64,000 nt of DNA, taken from NCBI RefSeq assembly GCF_033958435.1, contig NC_134158.1, forward strand, positions 5,103,837-5,167,836. Direction: 5' to 3'. The notes beneath the pieces are model-generated. The model was not told where the DNA came from. It saw nothing but the letters and a program-made list of their open reading frames with translations, and made no database searches. Numbering within the stretch: position 1 is the stretch's first letter; each line of letters opens with the position of its first letter. Of this stretch, positions 42,121-53,804 are shown in pieces. The translations under genes were made by a program, and so were the position numbers. Source of the DNA: Carettochelys insculpta. Its lineage: Eukaryota; Chordata; Testudines; Carettochelyidae.

Positions 42121-44069
42121 GTGAGGTGATGCTGCTCACGAATGACGAGGAGAATCTTCAGCTGGAAGAACCAGAGCAAGTGGCCTCCTGTGGGATGTTC
42201 CTGGGAAGCTCTGAAGGTCATGTGTCTCAGAGTCCTGAGCACAGAGAGACCTGTGAGAGTCAGCGTAGCCCAGAAAGGCAGCAGGGAAACCATGCAGGGG
42301 AGGGGCAGGATAACTCCAGCCATGGAAGCAGAAGCGTGAAAAACACTAAAGAGAGCGAACAACAGAAAACCTGTGGGAAAAGCTTCAGTCTTAACAGTCA
42401 TTGTACCATCCGCACAGGAGAGAAGCCCAATATCTGCCCTGACTGCGGGAGAAGCTTCCAGCTGCGCTCAGGTCTTATTGATCACCAGAGAACCCACACT
42501 GGAGAGAAACCCTTCCACTGCTCTGAGTGTGGGAAAACCTTCAGTCGACGCTCAAATCTTATTGATCATCAGAGAATCCACAGAGGAGAGAAACCCTTCC
42601 ACTGCTCTGACTGTGGGAAAAACTTCTCGTGGCGCTTAAGTCTTAAAAGTCATTGCAGAATCCACACAGGAGAGAGACCTTATAGCTGCTCTGACTGTGG
42701 AAAAGGGTTCAGTCAGAAGTCAGACTTTGTTAGACATAGGACAATCCATACAGGAGAGAAACCCTTCAGCTGCTCTGACTGTGGGAAGAGCTTCAGTCGG
42801 AGGTCAAACCTTGTTGCTCATCAGAGAAGCCACACAGGAGAGAGACCCTTCGACTGCTCTGACTGTGGGAAAAGCTTTTGTCAGCGCTCAACTCTTATTT
42901 ATCATCAGAGAATCCACACTGGAGAGAAACCCTTCCACTGCTCTGACTGTGGGAAAAGCTTTCGGCAACACTCACATCTTCTCACTCATCAGATAATTCA
43001 CAGAAGAGAGAAACCCTATCACTGCACTGCCTGTGGGAAAAGCTTCAGTGAGTGCTCAGACTTTACTGAACATCAGCTACTACATACAGCACAGTTACTC
43101 TATAACTGCTCTGACTGCGGGAAAAGCTTCAGTACCAGTTCAGACCTCATTAGACATCAGAGAATCCACAGAGGGGAGAAACCCTTCAACTGCTCTGAGT
43201 GTGGGAGAAGGTTCAGTGATGTTTCTGGCCTTCATCAACATATGAGAAGCCACACCCGGGAAAAACCCTTTCTCTGCTCTGATTGTGGAAAAAGCTTCAG
43301 TCGACACTCATATCTTGTTGATCATCAGAGAACCCACACTGGGGACAAACCCTTCCGCTGCTCTGACTGTGGCAAAAGCTTCTTGTGGCACTCAAGCCTT
43401 AAAAGTCATTGCAGAATCCACACAGGAGAGAGACCTTATAACTGCCCTGACTGTGGCAAAAGGTTCAGACATAGGTCAAACCTTGTTAATCATAGGAGAA
43501 GCCACACAGGAGAGAAACCCTTCATCTGCTCTGAGTGTGGGGAAAGCTTCAGTCAGAGGTCAAACCTTGTTACTCATCAGAGAATCCACACAGGAGAGAA
43601 ACCCTTCAACTGCTCTGATTGTGGGAAAAGCTTTTGTCAGCGCTCAAGTCTAAGTTATCATCAGAGAACCCACACTGGAGAGAAACCCTTCTGCTGCTCT
43701 GACTGTGGGAAAAGCTTCTCCTGGTCCTCAAGTCTTAAAAGTCATTGCAGAATCCACACAGGAGAGACACCTTATAGCTGCTCTGACTGTGGGAAAAGGT
43801 TCAGACAGAGGTCGGACTTTGTTACACATAGGAGAAGCCACACAGGAGAGAAACCCTTCAACTGCTCTTACTGCCAGAAAAACTTCAGTCGGAGTTCCCA
43901 CCTTGTTATACATAAGAGAACCCACACAGGAGAGAAACCCTTCACCTGCTCAGACTGTGGGAAAAGCTTTTGTCAGCGCTCAAGTCTTACTTATCATCAG
44001 AGAACCCACACTGGAAAGAAGCCTTTCAGCTATTCTTCTGACTGTGGGAAAAGCTTTTGTCAGCCCTGA
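42121..44069 (+). CDS. ZNF-2 zinc-finger exon (19 complete C2H2 fingers)
   Basis: The acceptor GTCCCAGCAG (ends 42120) opens GEVMLLTNDEENLQLEEPEQ, one broken finger, then nineteen complete C2H2 fingers with TGEKPF-type linkers and a twentieth cut off at CGKSFCQP-stop. Finger 8 has an unusual linker (HTAQLLYN). Fingers 3-6, 12-15 and 16-19 are three copies of a four-finger module: SLKSHCRIH, then F/NLVxHRRSH-like, then NLVxHQRxH-like, then CQRSxLxYHQRTH. The spliced product is 734 residues, a nuclear DNA-binding protein expected to repress its targets, often transposons. Decayed finger sequence follows the stop to about 44290. Confidence 0.93.
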
Positions 44070-44290
44070 AATCTTACAGATCAGAGAACCTACACCAGAG
44101 AGAAACCTTTCAGCTGTTCTGTCTGTGGGACAAGTTTCAGGAACACTCGCACCTTGTCAATCATCAGAGAGTTCACAGAAGAGAGAACCCTAATTACTGC
44201 ACTGACGTGGGTAACCTTCAGTGGCTGCTTGGACTTTATTGATCATCCGAGAATTCACATAGGAGAGAAATCTAGTAACTGTCGTTGTTG
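44070..44290 (+). pseudogene. Decayed extra zinc fingers after the ZNF-2 stop
   Basis: Out-of-frame remnants (REKPFSCSVCGTSF-like near 44095-44140) correspond to 3242-3450. The array was longer before the stop arose. Confidence 0.65.
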
Positions 44291-44403
44291 CTATTTTTGA
44301 AGCTGGGCCACTGGGCAAAAAAAGTCAGTGAGAACCCCATTAACTACCACACTGCTTCTCATTCCTCAAGGGTGTGGTGTTACGGAGCCATTCAAGTAAC
44401 TAA

Positions 44404-44409
44404 AATAAA
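44404..44409 (+). terminator. First poly(A) signal of ZNF-2
   Basis: AATAAA, 335 bp after the stop. The equivalent in ZNF-1 is mutated to AATAGA. Confidence 0.5.
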
Positions 44410-44522
44410 GTCTACTTCTTCCCTAAATTAACCCCTGCTCCTTCATAAAAGAACTAGACACACTGGAGTTTGTTCAGAACCTGAACTTGATTAATTTTTG
44501 TGTGTTTTTTTTTTTTTTATGA

Positions 44523-44528
44523 AATAAA
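44523..44528 (+). terminator. Main poly(A) signal of ZNF-2
   Basis: AATAAA followed by the same GT-rich stretch as in ZNF-1 (GAGTTGTTGCTCTCGGGTGT). The transcript probably ends near 44550. The interval 45000-46390 beyond the duplication has no recognisable feature. Confidence 0.6.
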
Positions 44529-46389
44529 CTGAAAATGCTTCACTTGAGTTGTTGCTCTCGGGTGTGTCTGGAGAGGAGGGGTCAGTGCATGGGGACTCTG
44601 GGGAGAGACCATTGTCCTAGCCCACTGTCACCACAGCAGTTTTGGGCCCAGGTGAGAAGCACCTCTGCTTGGCTGCTGCAGCTCCAGCAGGTGCAACCAG
44701 GGGAGCGGTGTATGTCCCCCCCGGGGCCAGGGTCATTGGTCCTCTGCACTGCCCAGCCAGAGAGGAATGCAGCAAATGTGCACTTTCTCCTCACTCCCTG
44801 ATGGAGGGGAACAGCCAGCTCTGTCCCTATATGAATTTAGCGGGGAGGGAGCTGCAGCTGTCCCCAAGGGCACCTGGGGGTGGGATGCTCACGGCTGGGA
44901 TAGTCCTGGGTGGGGGAGAGGGGGTATCCCCAGCCAACCCCTTTCTCGTGTGGTGGTCGTCTCTCTTCTGTGTGGTCCCCCTGAGAAGCCATCCCGGTGC
45001 AGCCCATCCAATCCCTGGCACACCCACACCCCAGCCTGGCTGTAAGTTGTGACAAGAGAAAGCTATAGCCCAAACTGGGTGGTCCTAGTTTGTACCATTT
45101 AGGAGTTCTCAAACCAATGGGCAAACACAGACTGAGACGGACGGACATTCTCTCTCAGAGAATCTAGAGCGGATCACCATGAGAACAGATGGAATTAAAA
45201 AGGCACCTAGGCAAGTAAAACGATGCAAAACTTCCTGTAAAAATGAGATGATCAATAGTTTCTTGTTCCTCTGCCTTTGTTTTGCAGTATTTATAATTGT
45301 CTTTGCACTCCTGGCAAGGCAGTGGCAGCGATCTTTGGTCTGTTTGTTTCTCTCTTTTGTTTTGACAGTACTCACTGTTGTAAATGTCAGCTGATGTGTA
45401 GATGTACTGTAGTGGTCGGTGCCTGGGGGAGTCCGCTAAACCAAGCAATACAGCGTAGGAGCCCTAGCCCTGAGCAGTCAGCAAGGCCCAGCTGCCTTTT
45501 AGCAGGGCTGAGCAGAACAGCCAGTACACAGGTGGTTTGCCCTAGCACAGGCGTGGTAACAACCAAGGCAGTGTGGGTTGGGAGAGATGACAGGCTACCT
45601 CTTTTGGGGTGGGGAAGGGGATGCAGGCCCATCCACTCCACTGCTCCCTGGCCCAGGGCCCTGACAGCAGCTCCTGCCAGGAACCAGTGAGTTTTTCCCC
45701 AAGCAATCAGCTCTGGCTGCAGGTCTCCCTGCGCCCTGGCCAGGGACCACGCGGCTGGCTCAGCTCCAGCCACAGGCCTGCAGGTCTCCCCACACCCCAA
45801 CCAGGGACCCGGGGGCTGGCTCATATAAGTGGGGGAAGTCCACTCGCGTGGTGAATGGGGTAAGTATGTGACCCTTGTTTTAGTGAGTACTCATAAGTAA
45901 CGTACTTGTTAAATGAGGGATGTGGTACCACAGTCACACAGGAAGCCTGGTGCTGAGCCAAAAATTGACCTCAGCTCTCATACAAACAGCCACCCGGGCG
46001 TCCAGGGAATGAAGAGAACAGGGCAACTTCCCCCTACCCGTTCCCTGCAGTCCAAGCTTCTGGCTCATGGGGGTTTAGGGACAGCCAGAGCAAGAGGTCG
46101 TGTCCTGGCCAGCTTGGCTAATAGCCATTGCTGCTCCTATCCTCCTCAATGAGCTACTGAGCCCTTCTTTGAAGCCAGTTACACCTGTGGCTCTCACGCC
46201 ATCCTGTGGCAGCAGACACCCATAGTGGGTGACAATGTATTTTGCTGTTGGTTTTTAAAGTCCTCCAGGGTTCACAGTCCAACGACCTCCCACTTGAGTT
46301 TCTCTTTCTGCTCCATGCAGATGACACACTGGTTTTCATGCGCGAACGCTTCTGCAGAAAGAGATGTTAGTTTTTAAGGTCCTAGAATA

Positions 46390-46605
46390 CAATATAGGGA
46401 GCTGCACATCTCATAGAGCTAGAAGGGACCTGAGGATGTCACTGAGTCCAGTCCCTGCCCTCAGGGCCAAACACAATCCCTGACTGTTTTTTTTTTTTTT
46501 TTTAAATTATTTGCCCCAGATCCCCAAATGGCCCCTCAAGAACTGGGCTCACAACTCTGGTTGTAGCAGGCCGATGCTCAAACCACTGAGCTCTCCCCAC
46601 GCTGG
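46390..46605 (-). mobile_element. tRNA-derived SINE
   Basis: In reverse: tail CATCTCATAGAGCTAGAAGG, a T-run (complement of an internal A-run), CTCACAACTCTGGTTGTAGC and GATGCTCAAACCACTGAGC, the inverted A and B boxes of the cryptodiran SINE. It is essentially full length. The 46610-48240 stretch after it holds nothing I recognise. Confidence 0.85.
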
Positions 46606-48239
46606 GCTCGGCCTTGCTGCTTCCTTTTGTTAGCCAATGTGTGTGTTCTCCATAGTGCACATCACAGTAATGTTGTACCTGTTGTGTACCCCTCTGAAAA
46701 GGGGCTCAGAACTCCAGCCACTGCTACCGCTGCCACCACCAAAATGCTGGGCCCTGGGGCACCTGCCTCCTTTGCCACTCCTGTCCATGGGGCTGCCGCT
46801 GAGCTAAACCAGGAGAGGGATTAAAGGTGCGGGATGGTCCTGGCTTGTTCTGAAAATCACCTTTCAGCTGCTGAGCTTTTATATCCAACGTGGGGAATTT
46901 CTGCTCTTTTCACTAAAATTCTACTTGCTTGTTGAGGACTCCAGTGGAGGAGGTACCAGCAGTACCTGGGGGCAGCTCCTGGGGGTTTTGGGGAGCTGGG
47001 TGGGGAGGGTGTTGGGAGCAGGCCAAGCTGGAGGGTGGGTGAGCTGTGGGCCAAGGAAATGTTGGGAGCAGGCCGGAGGGTGCAGGGGAAGCTGCGGAGC
47101 GTGACTGAAGTTGCCTGGCCGCACAGCTGCGGGCACTCCGCCACGCGGCCGGAGCTGCTTTGTAGCAGACAGCCAGGGCTGCCCTGACACACACAGCAGG
47201 AGCCGCTTTGCTGTGTGCAACTGGAGGTACCAGGGGCTCTGGTGGAGAAGGTGGCAGCTTCTTCAGGCTGCAGCAGCAGTAAGTCCTTAACTTACCGAGG
47301 GAGGGCAGGGGGGTGTTGGGAGCAGGCTGGGTGAGGGGGTGCTGCAGGCAGAGGGGAGCTCAGCGACAGGAGAGCAAGTGGTGTGGAGGATCAAGCCGAC
47401 CTGATGCTCCCTGCCATTTGCTGTGTGTTATTTCTTCTTGCTCACGTGGTTGTCCACGAGCCCCGAGCAGCAGCAGCAGCGTCAGCAGCCCGCAGGTGCC
47501 CGGCAGGCAGTGCGGACCCCAAACGTGACAGTGGGTGGCTGGACTGGGCAGCTTCCGCCCCCTCATTCTGCATGAGATGAGGGTCTGGGATACTCGGGGC
47601 CCTGCATTATTTTGGTTAATCCAAATGGTGTATGAACCACGATTCCGTCACCATCATCCAAGTGAACGGGACTCCTTCCACCCCACAGGGAAGACAACCC
47701 TGTCAGAACATTTCCCACCACCTTGTGGGTGGGTTCAGGAGATCCAAAGGCTACAGGAGCAAACTCAGACAGCAAGTGCGGAGTGGAGACCCTAAGGCGG
47801 GTAGCAGGGAGGATTCGTCAAACCTGCTTTCCAGTGTCTCCTCAGTTCCAAACGTACTGACGTCTCTTTCCTTTGCATCCAACTGGGGTGACCAAGAGGG
47901 GGACAGTGCCCTTGGGCAGCGCACTTGCTCCAAACACTAGCCCAGGCAATGCAGTGTGTAAGAGGGTGCCAGCTGGAGAGGACTCTCCATCTTTGCTGGT
48001 AGCATGGAAACAAAATGGAAGTGGCAGTTACAGGTTATAAGTTCTCCTCAACTGGCAAAGAGGAGGACACCATGGGTCACTTCCATCGGTGGGAGGAGTC
48101 ATCACACTCCACTGGTCAGCTACCACCCGTCTGAAGCTGGGCAGCCTCCAGTCAATAAGGTGCTGACTTGCAACATCTGCCTTCCTCATTGGGTGCATGG
48201 GAACAGCCCAAAAATCAAAACGTAGATGTAAATGTTGTA

Positions 48240-49850
48240 CCCACTAAAAACTGAAATAGTAAATCAACTTGCTTCCTGCTCGGTAGCTGGAATGCGTGGA
48301 CCATGTGTCCAGGACTTGAATCTGCCCATGTCCTTACGAACACGGACTCAATACGCAAAACAGCTGTCACAGATCAACAGCTACACAAACGGAACGTTGA
48401 CATCGTTGCTCTCCAAGAAACCAGGCTGGCAGATGCTGGGTCAGGGAAGGAAAACACCTGCCCTTTTATTTTTTGGAAGGGCTTGAGTTCAGAGGAACGC
48501 TGCTTCTGTGCAGTAGGATTTGCTGTCGGGAACAATTTGCTGAAATCTATCAATACGCCCAAAGCTGAATCGGAACATAGTAAATCCCAGAAGCTCTGCA
48601 CCAAGTCAAGATATGTCAACATCATCAGTGCTCATGCACCCACGTTGGCGTCATGCACCAAGGACAAGGGCTGCTTTTATTATAATCTTCAGAAAGTTAA
48701 CGACTCCTTTCCAACTGGCAAACAACTGTACATCCTTGGCAACTTCAATACTAGAGTTGGATGTGACCATCAGTTCTGGGCCATCTGCCTTGGTCATCAA
48801 GGTATTGGGAAAATGAACAAAAATGGTCAAAGGTTTCTCAGAATAAGCTCTGCATTACTAATACCTTCTTTAACTTGAAAGAGTGTCACAGGGTTTCATG
48901 GTGCCACCCTAGATCCGGTCACTGGCATCAGCTTGACCTTGTACTGGTACGCAGGAAACATCTCAATTCCATCAAAATTCCATGCACATATCACAGCGCA
49001 GATTGTGACACTGATCACTCCTGGATCATCAGCAGAGTCAAAATCATCCCAACGAAACTCTACATGACAAAGGAACGCAGTAAGCCAAAGATCAATATCC
49101 TCAATACCAGAGATGTGCCGAAATGCTCTGTCTTCATAGGTGATCTCACTCACAAAATGGCACACAAACCTGACCAACAAACCATTGATGAAACATGGTC
49201 CACGCTGAGAGATGCAATATACAAATGTGCCAAATCTGCCTTTGGAACATGTAAATTCTCTAACAACGACTGGATCAGTGAAAATGCTACATTCTTAGGT
49301 CTCTTCTTGGAGAAAAACACAAGGCACATCTGAATAACAAAGAACTCATCCCAACTCTTCCAGAAAAGTTTGAGCTAGATGCAGAGGCTAAGGAGGAGGA
49401 ACTTTCTCAAACTCTTTATGCTCTTTTCAATGGAAAAGTACCAGGCAACGACAAAATTCCGGCTGAAGTCCTGGAGACAAACAAAGCTAAGCTCTTCCCC
49501 TTCCTTTATGATTTACTCCTAACATGTTGGAGAGCAGGAGCTGTCCAACATGACACGAAGGATGCAAACATCGTCACCTCTCTATAAAAGCAAAGGCAAC
49601 AAGGGTGACTCCAACAACTACAGAGGCATCTCACTACCGAACATCACAGGCGAAGACTTTGCCCGTGTCAGTCTCAAATGCCTGCAAAAACTCACAGATC
49701 AAGTCTGTCCAGAAACACCATATGGCTTCAGGGATGGCAGGTCAACAATGGACACAATTTTCTCACTACAAGAAATAGTTTATTTTGAAATACAGCATCT
49801 ACACACAAAGGTTGGCTCAACATGACATTCGCCTTTTGGCAAGGGAATCC
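48240..49850 (+). mobile_element. Old LINE copy (endonuclease and start of RT), same family as 32.8 kb
   Basis: Plus-strand translations give QLHKRNVDIVALQETRLADA, AVGFAVGNNLLKSI, YVNIISAHAPT, LYILGNFNTRVGCD (GDFN changed to GNFN), GIGKMNKNGQRFL, SGHWHQLDLVLVRRKHLNSI and SADCDTDHSWI. Then come RT starts NNYRGISLPNITGEDFARVS and PETPYGFRDGRSTMDTIFSL. The last phrase aligns with PESQCGFRAERSTVDMVFSL of the 32.8 kb element. The copy has many frameshifts, an endonuclease substitution and a lost 3' half. Confidence 0.78.
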
Positions 49851-49857
49851 AAATCCA

Positions 49858-50070
49858 GGGAGGAGGGGTAGCTCAGTGGGTTGAGCACTGGCCTGCTAAA
49901 CCCAGGGGTGTGAGTTCAATCCTGGAAGGGGCCCTTTAGGGATGTGGGGCAAATAGATTTAATAAAAATAAAGGGGTGGTGCTTGATCCTACCAAGACGG
50001 CAGGGGACTAGACTCAGTGACCTCCCAAGGTCCTTTCCAGCTCCACGAGATGCATATGCCTCTCAGTTAG
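49858..50070 (+). mobile_element. tRNA-derived SINE, nearly full length
   Basis: GGAGGGGTAGCTCAGTGGGT (A box), GCCTGCTAAACCCAGGGG, GTGAGTTCAATCCTGGAAGG (B box), then GGGGACTAGACTCAGTGACC and TTCCAGCTCCACGAGATGCA. This is the clearest SINE copy in the window. Confidence 0.9.
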
Positions 50071-50103
50071 GCTCTTAAAACAAACAAATGCAGCTGAGCA
50101 GAA

Positions 50104-50150
50104 ATGCAAATGAGGCACTGATTTTTACACATTGAGTGCCTCATTTGCAT
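50104..50150. repeat. Perfect 16-bp inverted repeat with twin octamers
   Basis: ATGCAAATGAGGCACT (50104-50119) and its exact complement (50135-50150) are separated by 15 bp. Each arm begins or ends with the POU octamer ATGCAAAT. It directly follows a SINE and may be a MITE end. Confidence 0.5.
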
Positions 50151-51162
50151 AGTGGCAGCCACCCACTGTTCCAGAAGTGCTGTTTTCTGGGGGGAAAAAA
50201 ACACAAGCAAAGGAGACAGGGTTTATTTGAGAACAAATCCCATTTTCAAAAGAATCTGTCTTCCTGAAAAATGAGGAAGAAGGGTGCTTTGGAAAGCAGT
50301 GCTAGGGTTCCACAAGCTGTATTTTTCCAACCTTCCCAGGGAACTTCACTCCAGCCATTCAACATCATGGACAATGTAGTTAAGCCACAGTCAAATAAAA
50401 CATTATGGTCTTGAAGTTGAATTGTGTCAGCAATGTGATTGCATTGGGAATAAACACACCACCCTCGTTCCTGGGTTCTTTCTCCTATGCACTGAGGAAC
50501 ACTGACCTTGACTCTGAAATAGAGCCATTTATTCAAGTAAACCAAAATGACAAATTGATAATTAAATTAACAACGATGAATTTAAGACACCAGGTTTAAC
50601 AGGTAAATAAAACGAGTGAGGCTATGTACCAAGGCTATAAAAAGAAAAGCTCTCAACTAAAACAAAATTTGGAAAGAAAGTAAAACAACAACTCCAATAT
50701 TCTTTAACTCTCTTGTGTCAGTGTTGCAAAACCGAGTATGCAATTTCAAAAGCTATGAGCAGCAAGCACAATGCTATTCACTTAAATTACTCATGACACT
50801 GATCACATCCATGAGTTGTTTCCCCTCATTAAGATTAGTGAGCAGCAAAGGATTGTGAGTAAAATCGAACAGCTAAATTTAAAGCAATCGTATCAGATAA
50901 ATAGGCTGGGTGGAATAAACAGCTCACAACTAGAACTGAAACGGATAAACAAAACCAATCTGCATGAAACGAGAGCGGCTGAAGAGGGTAACAAGGCTGT
51001 GTTACCAAAAGGCAGCAACACCCCCTGCGAACGGGCAAGAAATAAGGTGCTAGAGGCTCAAGGGACACGTATTGCCCACCATGGGATAGTCAGTGCTCAT
51101 ACGTTCTCTCTCTAGGGTCTTTCTCATGGGCAGGTTCTCCGCAGTTCCGTGAGCCTGGTGCT

Positions 51163-53390
51163 CTAGATAAAGCTTTTCCCATAGTTAGAGCACATGGCGT
51201 TTCTGTGCTGGGCAAGCTCTACACAACACAGCTTGGTGTTGGCACTCCCGGAAGCTAGGCCCCCGGAGCAGCTGAAGCGAGCCTCTCCTGCATGGACTGC
51301 ACAATGCCTGTTGAGATTTGAGCGCCGACTGAAGCGTTGCCCACAGTCCAGGCATTTGAAGGGCCTCTCGCCCGTGTGGGTTCTCTGATGCTCAATAAGG
51401 TTTGAGCTCCGACTGAAGTGTTTCCCGCAGGCCGGGCACCCAAAGGGTTTCTCGCCCGTGTGGGTTTTCTGGTGTTCAATGAGGTTGTAGTTCTGACGGA
51501 AGCTTTTCCCACAGTCAGAGCAGTGGAAGGGCTTCTCATCCGCGTGTGTTGTCCTGTGCCTCACAAGCTGTGAGCTATGGCTGAAGCTTTTCCTGCAGTC
51601 CGGGCAGTTAAAGGGCGACTCTCCTGAATGCAGTAGCTGATGTTTGAGAAGATATGAGCGACGACTGAAACTCTTGCCACACGCAGAGCAGTGATGGGAT
51701 TGGAGTTTCATGGGAGTTCTCTGATTTGCAGTGAGGTGCGAGCATTCCCTGAGGCTTTTCCAACAGTCAGAGCAGTTAAAGGGCTTGTTTGCCAGGTGGA
51801 TTCCTTGATGTTTACAAAGATAGGAGCTGCGACTGAAACTTTTCCCACAGTCCAGGCAATTAAAGGGCCTCTCTCCCTTGTGGATTCTCTGATGTTCAGT
51901 AAGGTTTGAGCGCCGAACGAACCGTTTCCCACAGTCAGGGCACCCAAAGGGTTTCTCTCCCGTGTGGATTTTCTGGTGTTCACTGAGGTTGTAGTTCTCA
52001 CAGAAGCTTCTCCCACAGTCAGAGCAGTTAAAGGGCTTGTCTGCCATGTGGGTTCCCTGATGTTTAGTGAGAGTAGAGCTGCGAGTGAAGCTTTTCCCAC
52101 ACTTTAGGCACTCAAAGGGTTTTTCCCCAGTGTGGATTCTCTGATGTTCAGTGAGATGTGAGCGCCGCCTGAACTTTTTCCCACAGGTGGGGCAGTCGTA
52201 GGGTTTCTCCCCAGAGTGGATTCGCTGATGTTCAATGAGGATTATGTTCTGACTGAAGCTTTTCCCACAGTCGGAGCAGTGGAAGGGCCTCTCGCCCGTG
52301 TGTGTTCGCTGGTGTCTAAGAAGGTTGGAGCTCTGAGTGAAGCTCTTCCCGCAGTCAGGGCAGCTGTAGGGCGTCTGTCCTGCATGCGCACTCTGATGTG
52401 CAATAAGATGGGAGCGCTCCCTGAAGCCCCTGCTGCATTCAAAGCACTTAAACCGTTTCTCTCCTGCGTGGATTGTACAATGCCTGCCAAGACTGGAGTG
52501 GCGAGTAAAGCTTTTCCCACACTCAAGGCAGTTAAAGGGCTTCTCTCCAGCGTCACTTCTCTGATGTGAATTCAGCTGTGAGCTTTCGCTAGCGCTTGTC
52601 CTGCAGTCAGACCAGCGAAGGCGTCTCTCTCCTGCGCAGCTTGTACGATGTCTGTTGAGATTTGAGCGCCGACTGAACCTCTTCCCACAGTCGGAGCAGC
52701 TGAAGTGTTTCTGCCCTGTGTGGATTCTCCGATGTTCAGTAAGGCTCGTGTGCTGACGGAAGCGTTTCCCACAGTCGGAGCAATTAAAGGGCTTCTCGCC
52801 TGTGCGGATTCTCTGGTGCCTAACAAGGTCTGACCGCTGCCTGAATCTTTCCCTGCAGTCAGGGCAGTTGCAGGGTCTCTCTCTGGTATGTAATAGCTGA
52901 TGTTTAATAAGGTATGAGCGCCGACTGAAGCTTTTCCCGCAGTCAGAGCATGTAAAGGGCTTCTCTCCCGTGTGCATTCTTTCATGTTCAAGCAACGATG
53001 AGCGCCACCTGAAGCTCTTCCCGCAGTCGGGACAGTTCCAAGCTGTCTCTCTGGAGTGGATTCTCTGATGTACAAAAAGGACTGATCTCAAATGAAAGCT
53101 TTTCCCACGTTTATTGCACCTGTAATGTCCCGCTGGATTGGGTATTCCCTGAACGGTTATTTCGACTCTTTTTACGATTCCGCTCCTGTGACTGGAGTTA
53201 CTCTGCCCCGCCCCTTCATGGTTTCCCTGCTGCCTTCCTGGGCTACGCTGACTCCCACAGCTCTCTCCGAGCTCAGGACTTTGAGAAATGTGACCTTCAG
53301 ACCTTCTCTGTAACATCTCACATGGTGCCACTTGCTCTGGTCCTTCTGGCAGAAGATTCTCCTCGTTGCTCTTGAGCAGCATCACCTCAC
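51163..53390 (-). CDS. ZNF-3 zinc-finger exon (about 21 C2H2 units)
   Basis: The acceptor GTGTCGCAGCAG (ends 53391) opens GEVMLLKSNEENLLPEGPEQ. A degenerate finger (CNKRGKSF, second Cys lost) and 21 finger units follow. Seventeen are canonical. Unit 3 ends HQRIR, unit 5 ends HRTSC (a possible C2HC), and units 6 (WSDCRTSASES) and 16 (NQRTP) have lost zinc ligands. Fingers 10-12 and 13-15 are a duplicated three-finger module (xxNLxEHQ, RRSxLTEHQRIH, SRSSxLxKHQGxH). The tail CSGG...CSNYGKSFI is decayed. With KRAB-A (142 bp) and KRAB-B (114 bp) the coding length is 2484 bp, or 827 residues. Contact residues differ from ZNF-1 and ZNF-2, so it should bind different DNA. Confidence 0.92.
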
Positions 53391-53690
53391 CTGCTGCGAC
53401 ACAGAGAGAACCAGATGGGAGTTGCTCTCTGTGCTGAGCTGAAAGGAAAACTCTGAAGGCAGAACAGAAAAGGGGGAACGCACCAAACAGCTGCTGGTAA
53501 ATTGAAATTGATGAGCTGAGCTCATCCTCCTTCCTCACGCTTCTCCAGAGGAGGGACCCCAGCCCTGCCCCCACCCTCTGGCTGGAGCTGATGACAGGCT
53601 GAAGGCTCAGTCAGTCTGGATGAAAAGGCCCAAGTGACATCTAGGAGGACACTGAAATCGGTTTCTGAGTCTCTTGAGCTCACTGCTCAC

Positions 53691-53804
53691 CTGTGTGGGG
53701 GTCGCTGATGATCTCCCCTTTCTCAGCGCCCTGGAGATCTGGGACCCCCAGCGCCTCCCCTCGCTCCACCCAGGAGATCACATCAGCTTTGGGAAGTGGA
53801 AATC
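53691..53804 (-). CDS. ZNF-3 KRAB-B exon
   Basis: On the minus strand a 114-bp exon between CCCAAGCAG and GTGAGCAG reads GFPLPKADVISWVERGEA, then LGVPDLQGAEKGEIISDPHT. It has the same length and phases as in ZNF-1 and ZNF-2. Its intron to KRAB-A is 7 kb and carries LINE, CR1 and SINE copies. Confidence 0.88.

Larger units (their letters stand above)
39823..44977 (+). repeat. Segmental duplication, copy 2 (ZNF-2 side)
   Basis: Collinear with 1-4123 from within the PLE RT through KRAB-B, the fingers and the 3' flank. It carries twelve more finger units. Homology ends at CTGTGTGGT (44977), where copy 1 meets a CR1 fragment. Confidence 0.9.

Noticed and set aside
45164..45448. Minus-strand ORF with CQECKDNYKYC
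   Set aside because: The spaced cysteines are suggestive, but there is no recognisable domain, neighbouring exon or repeat family.
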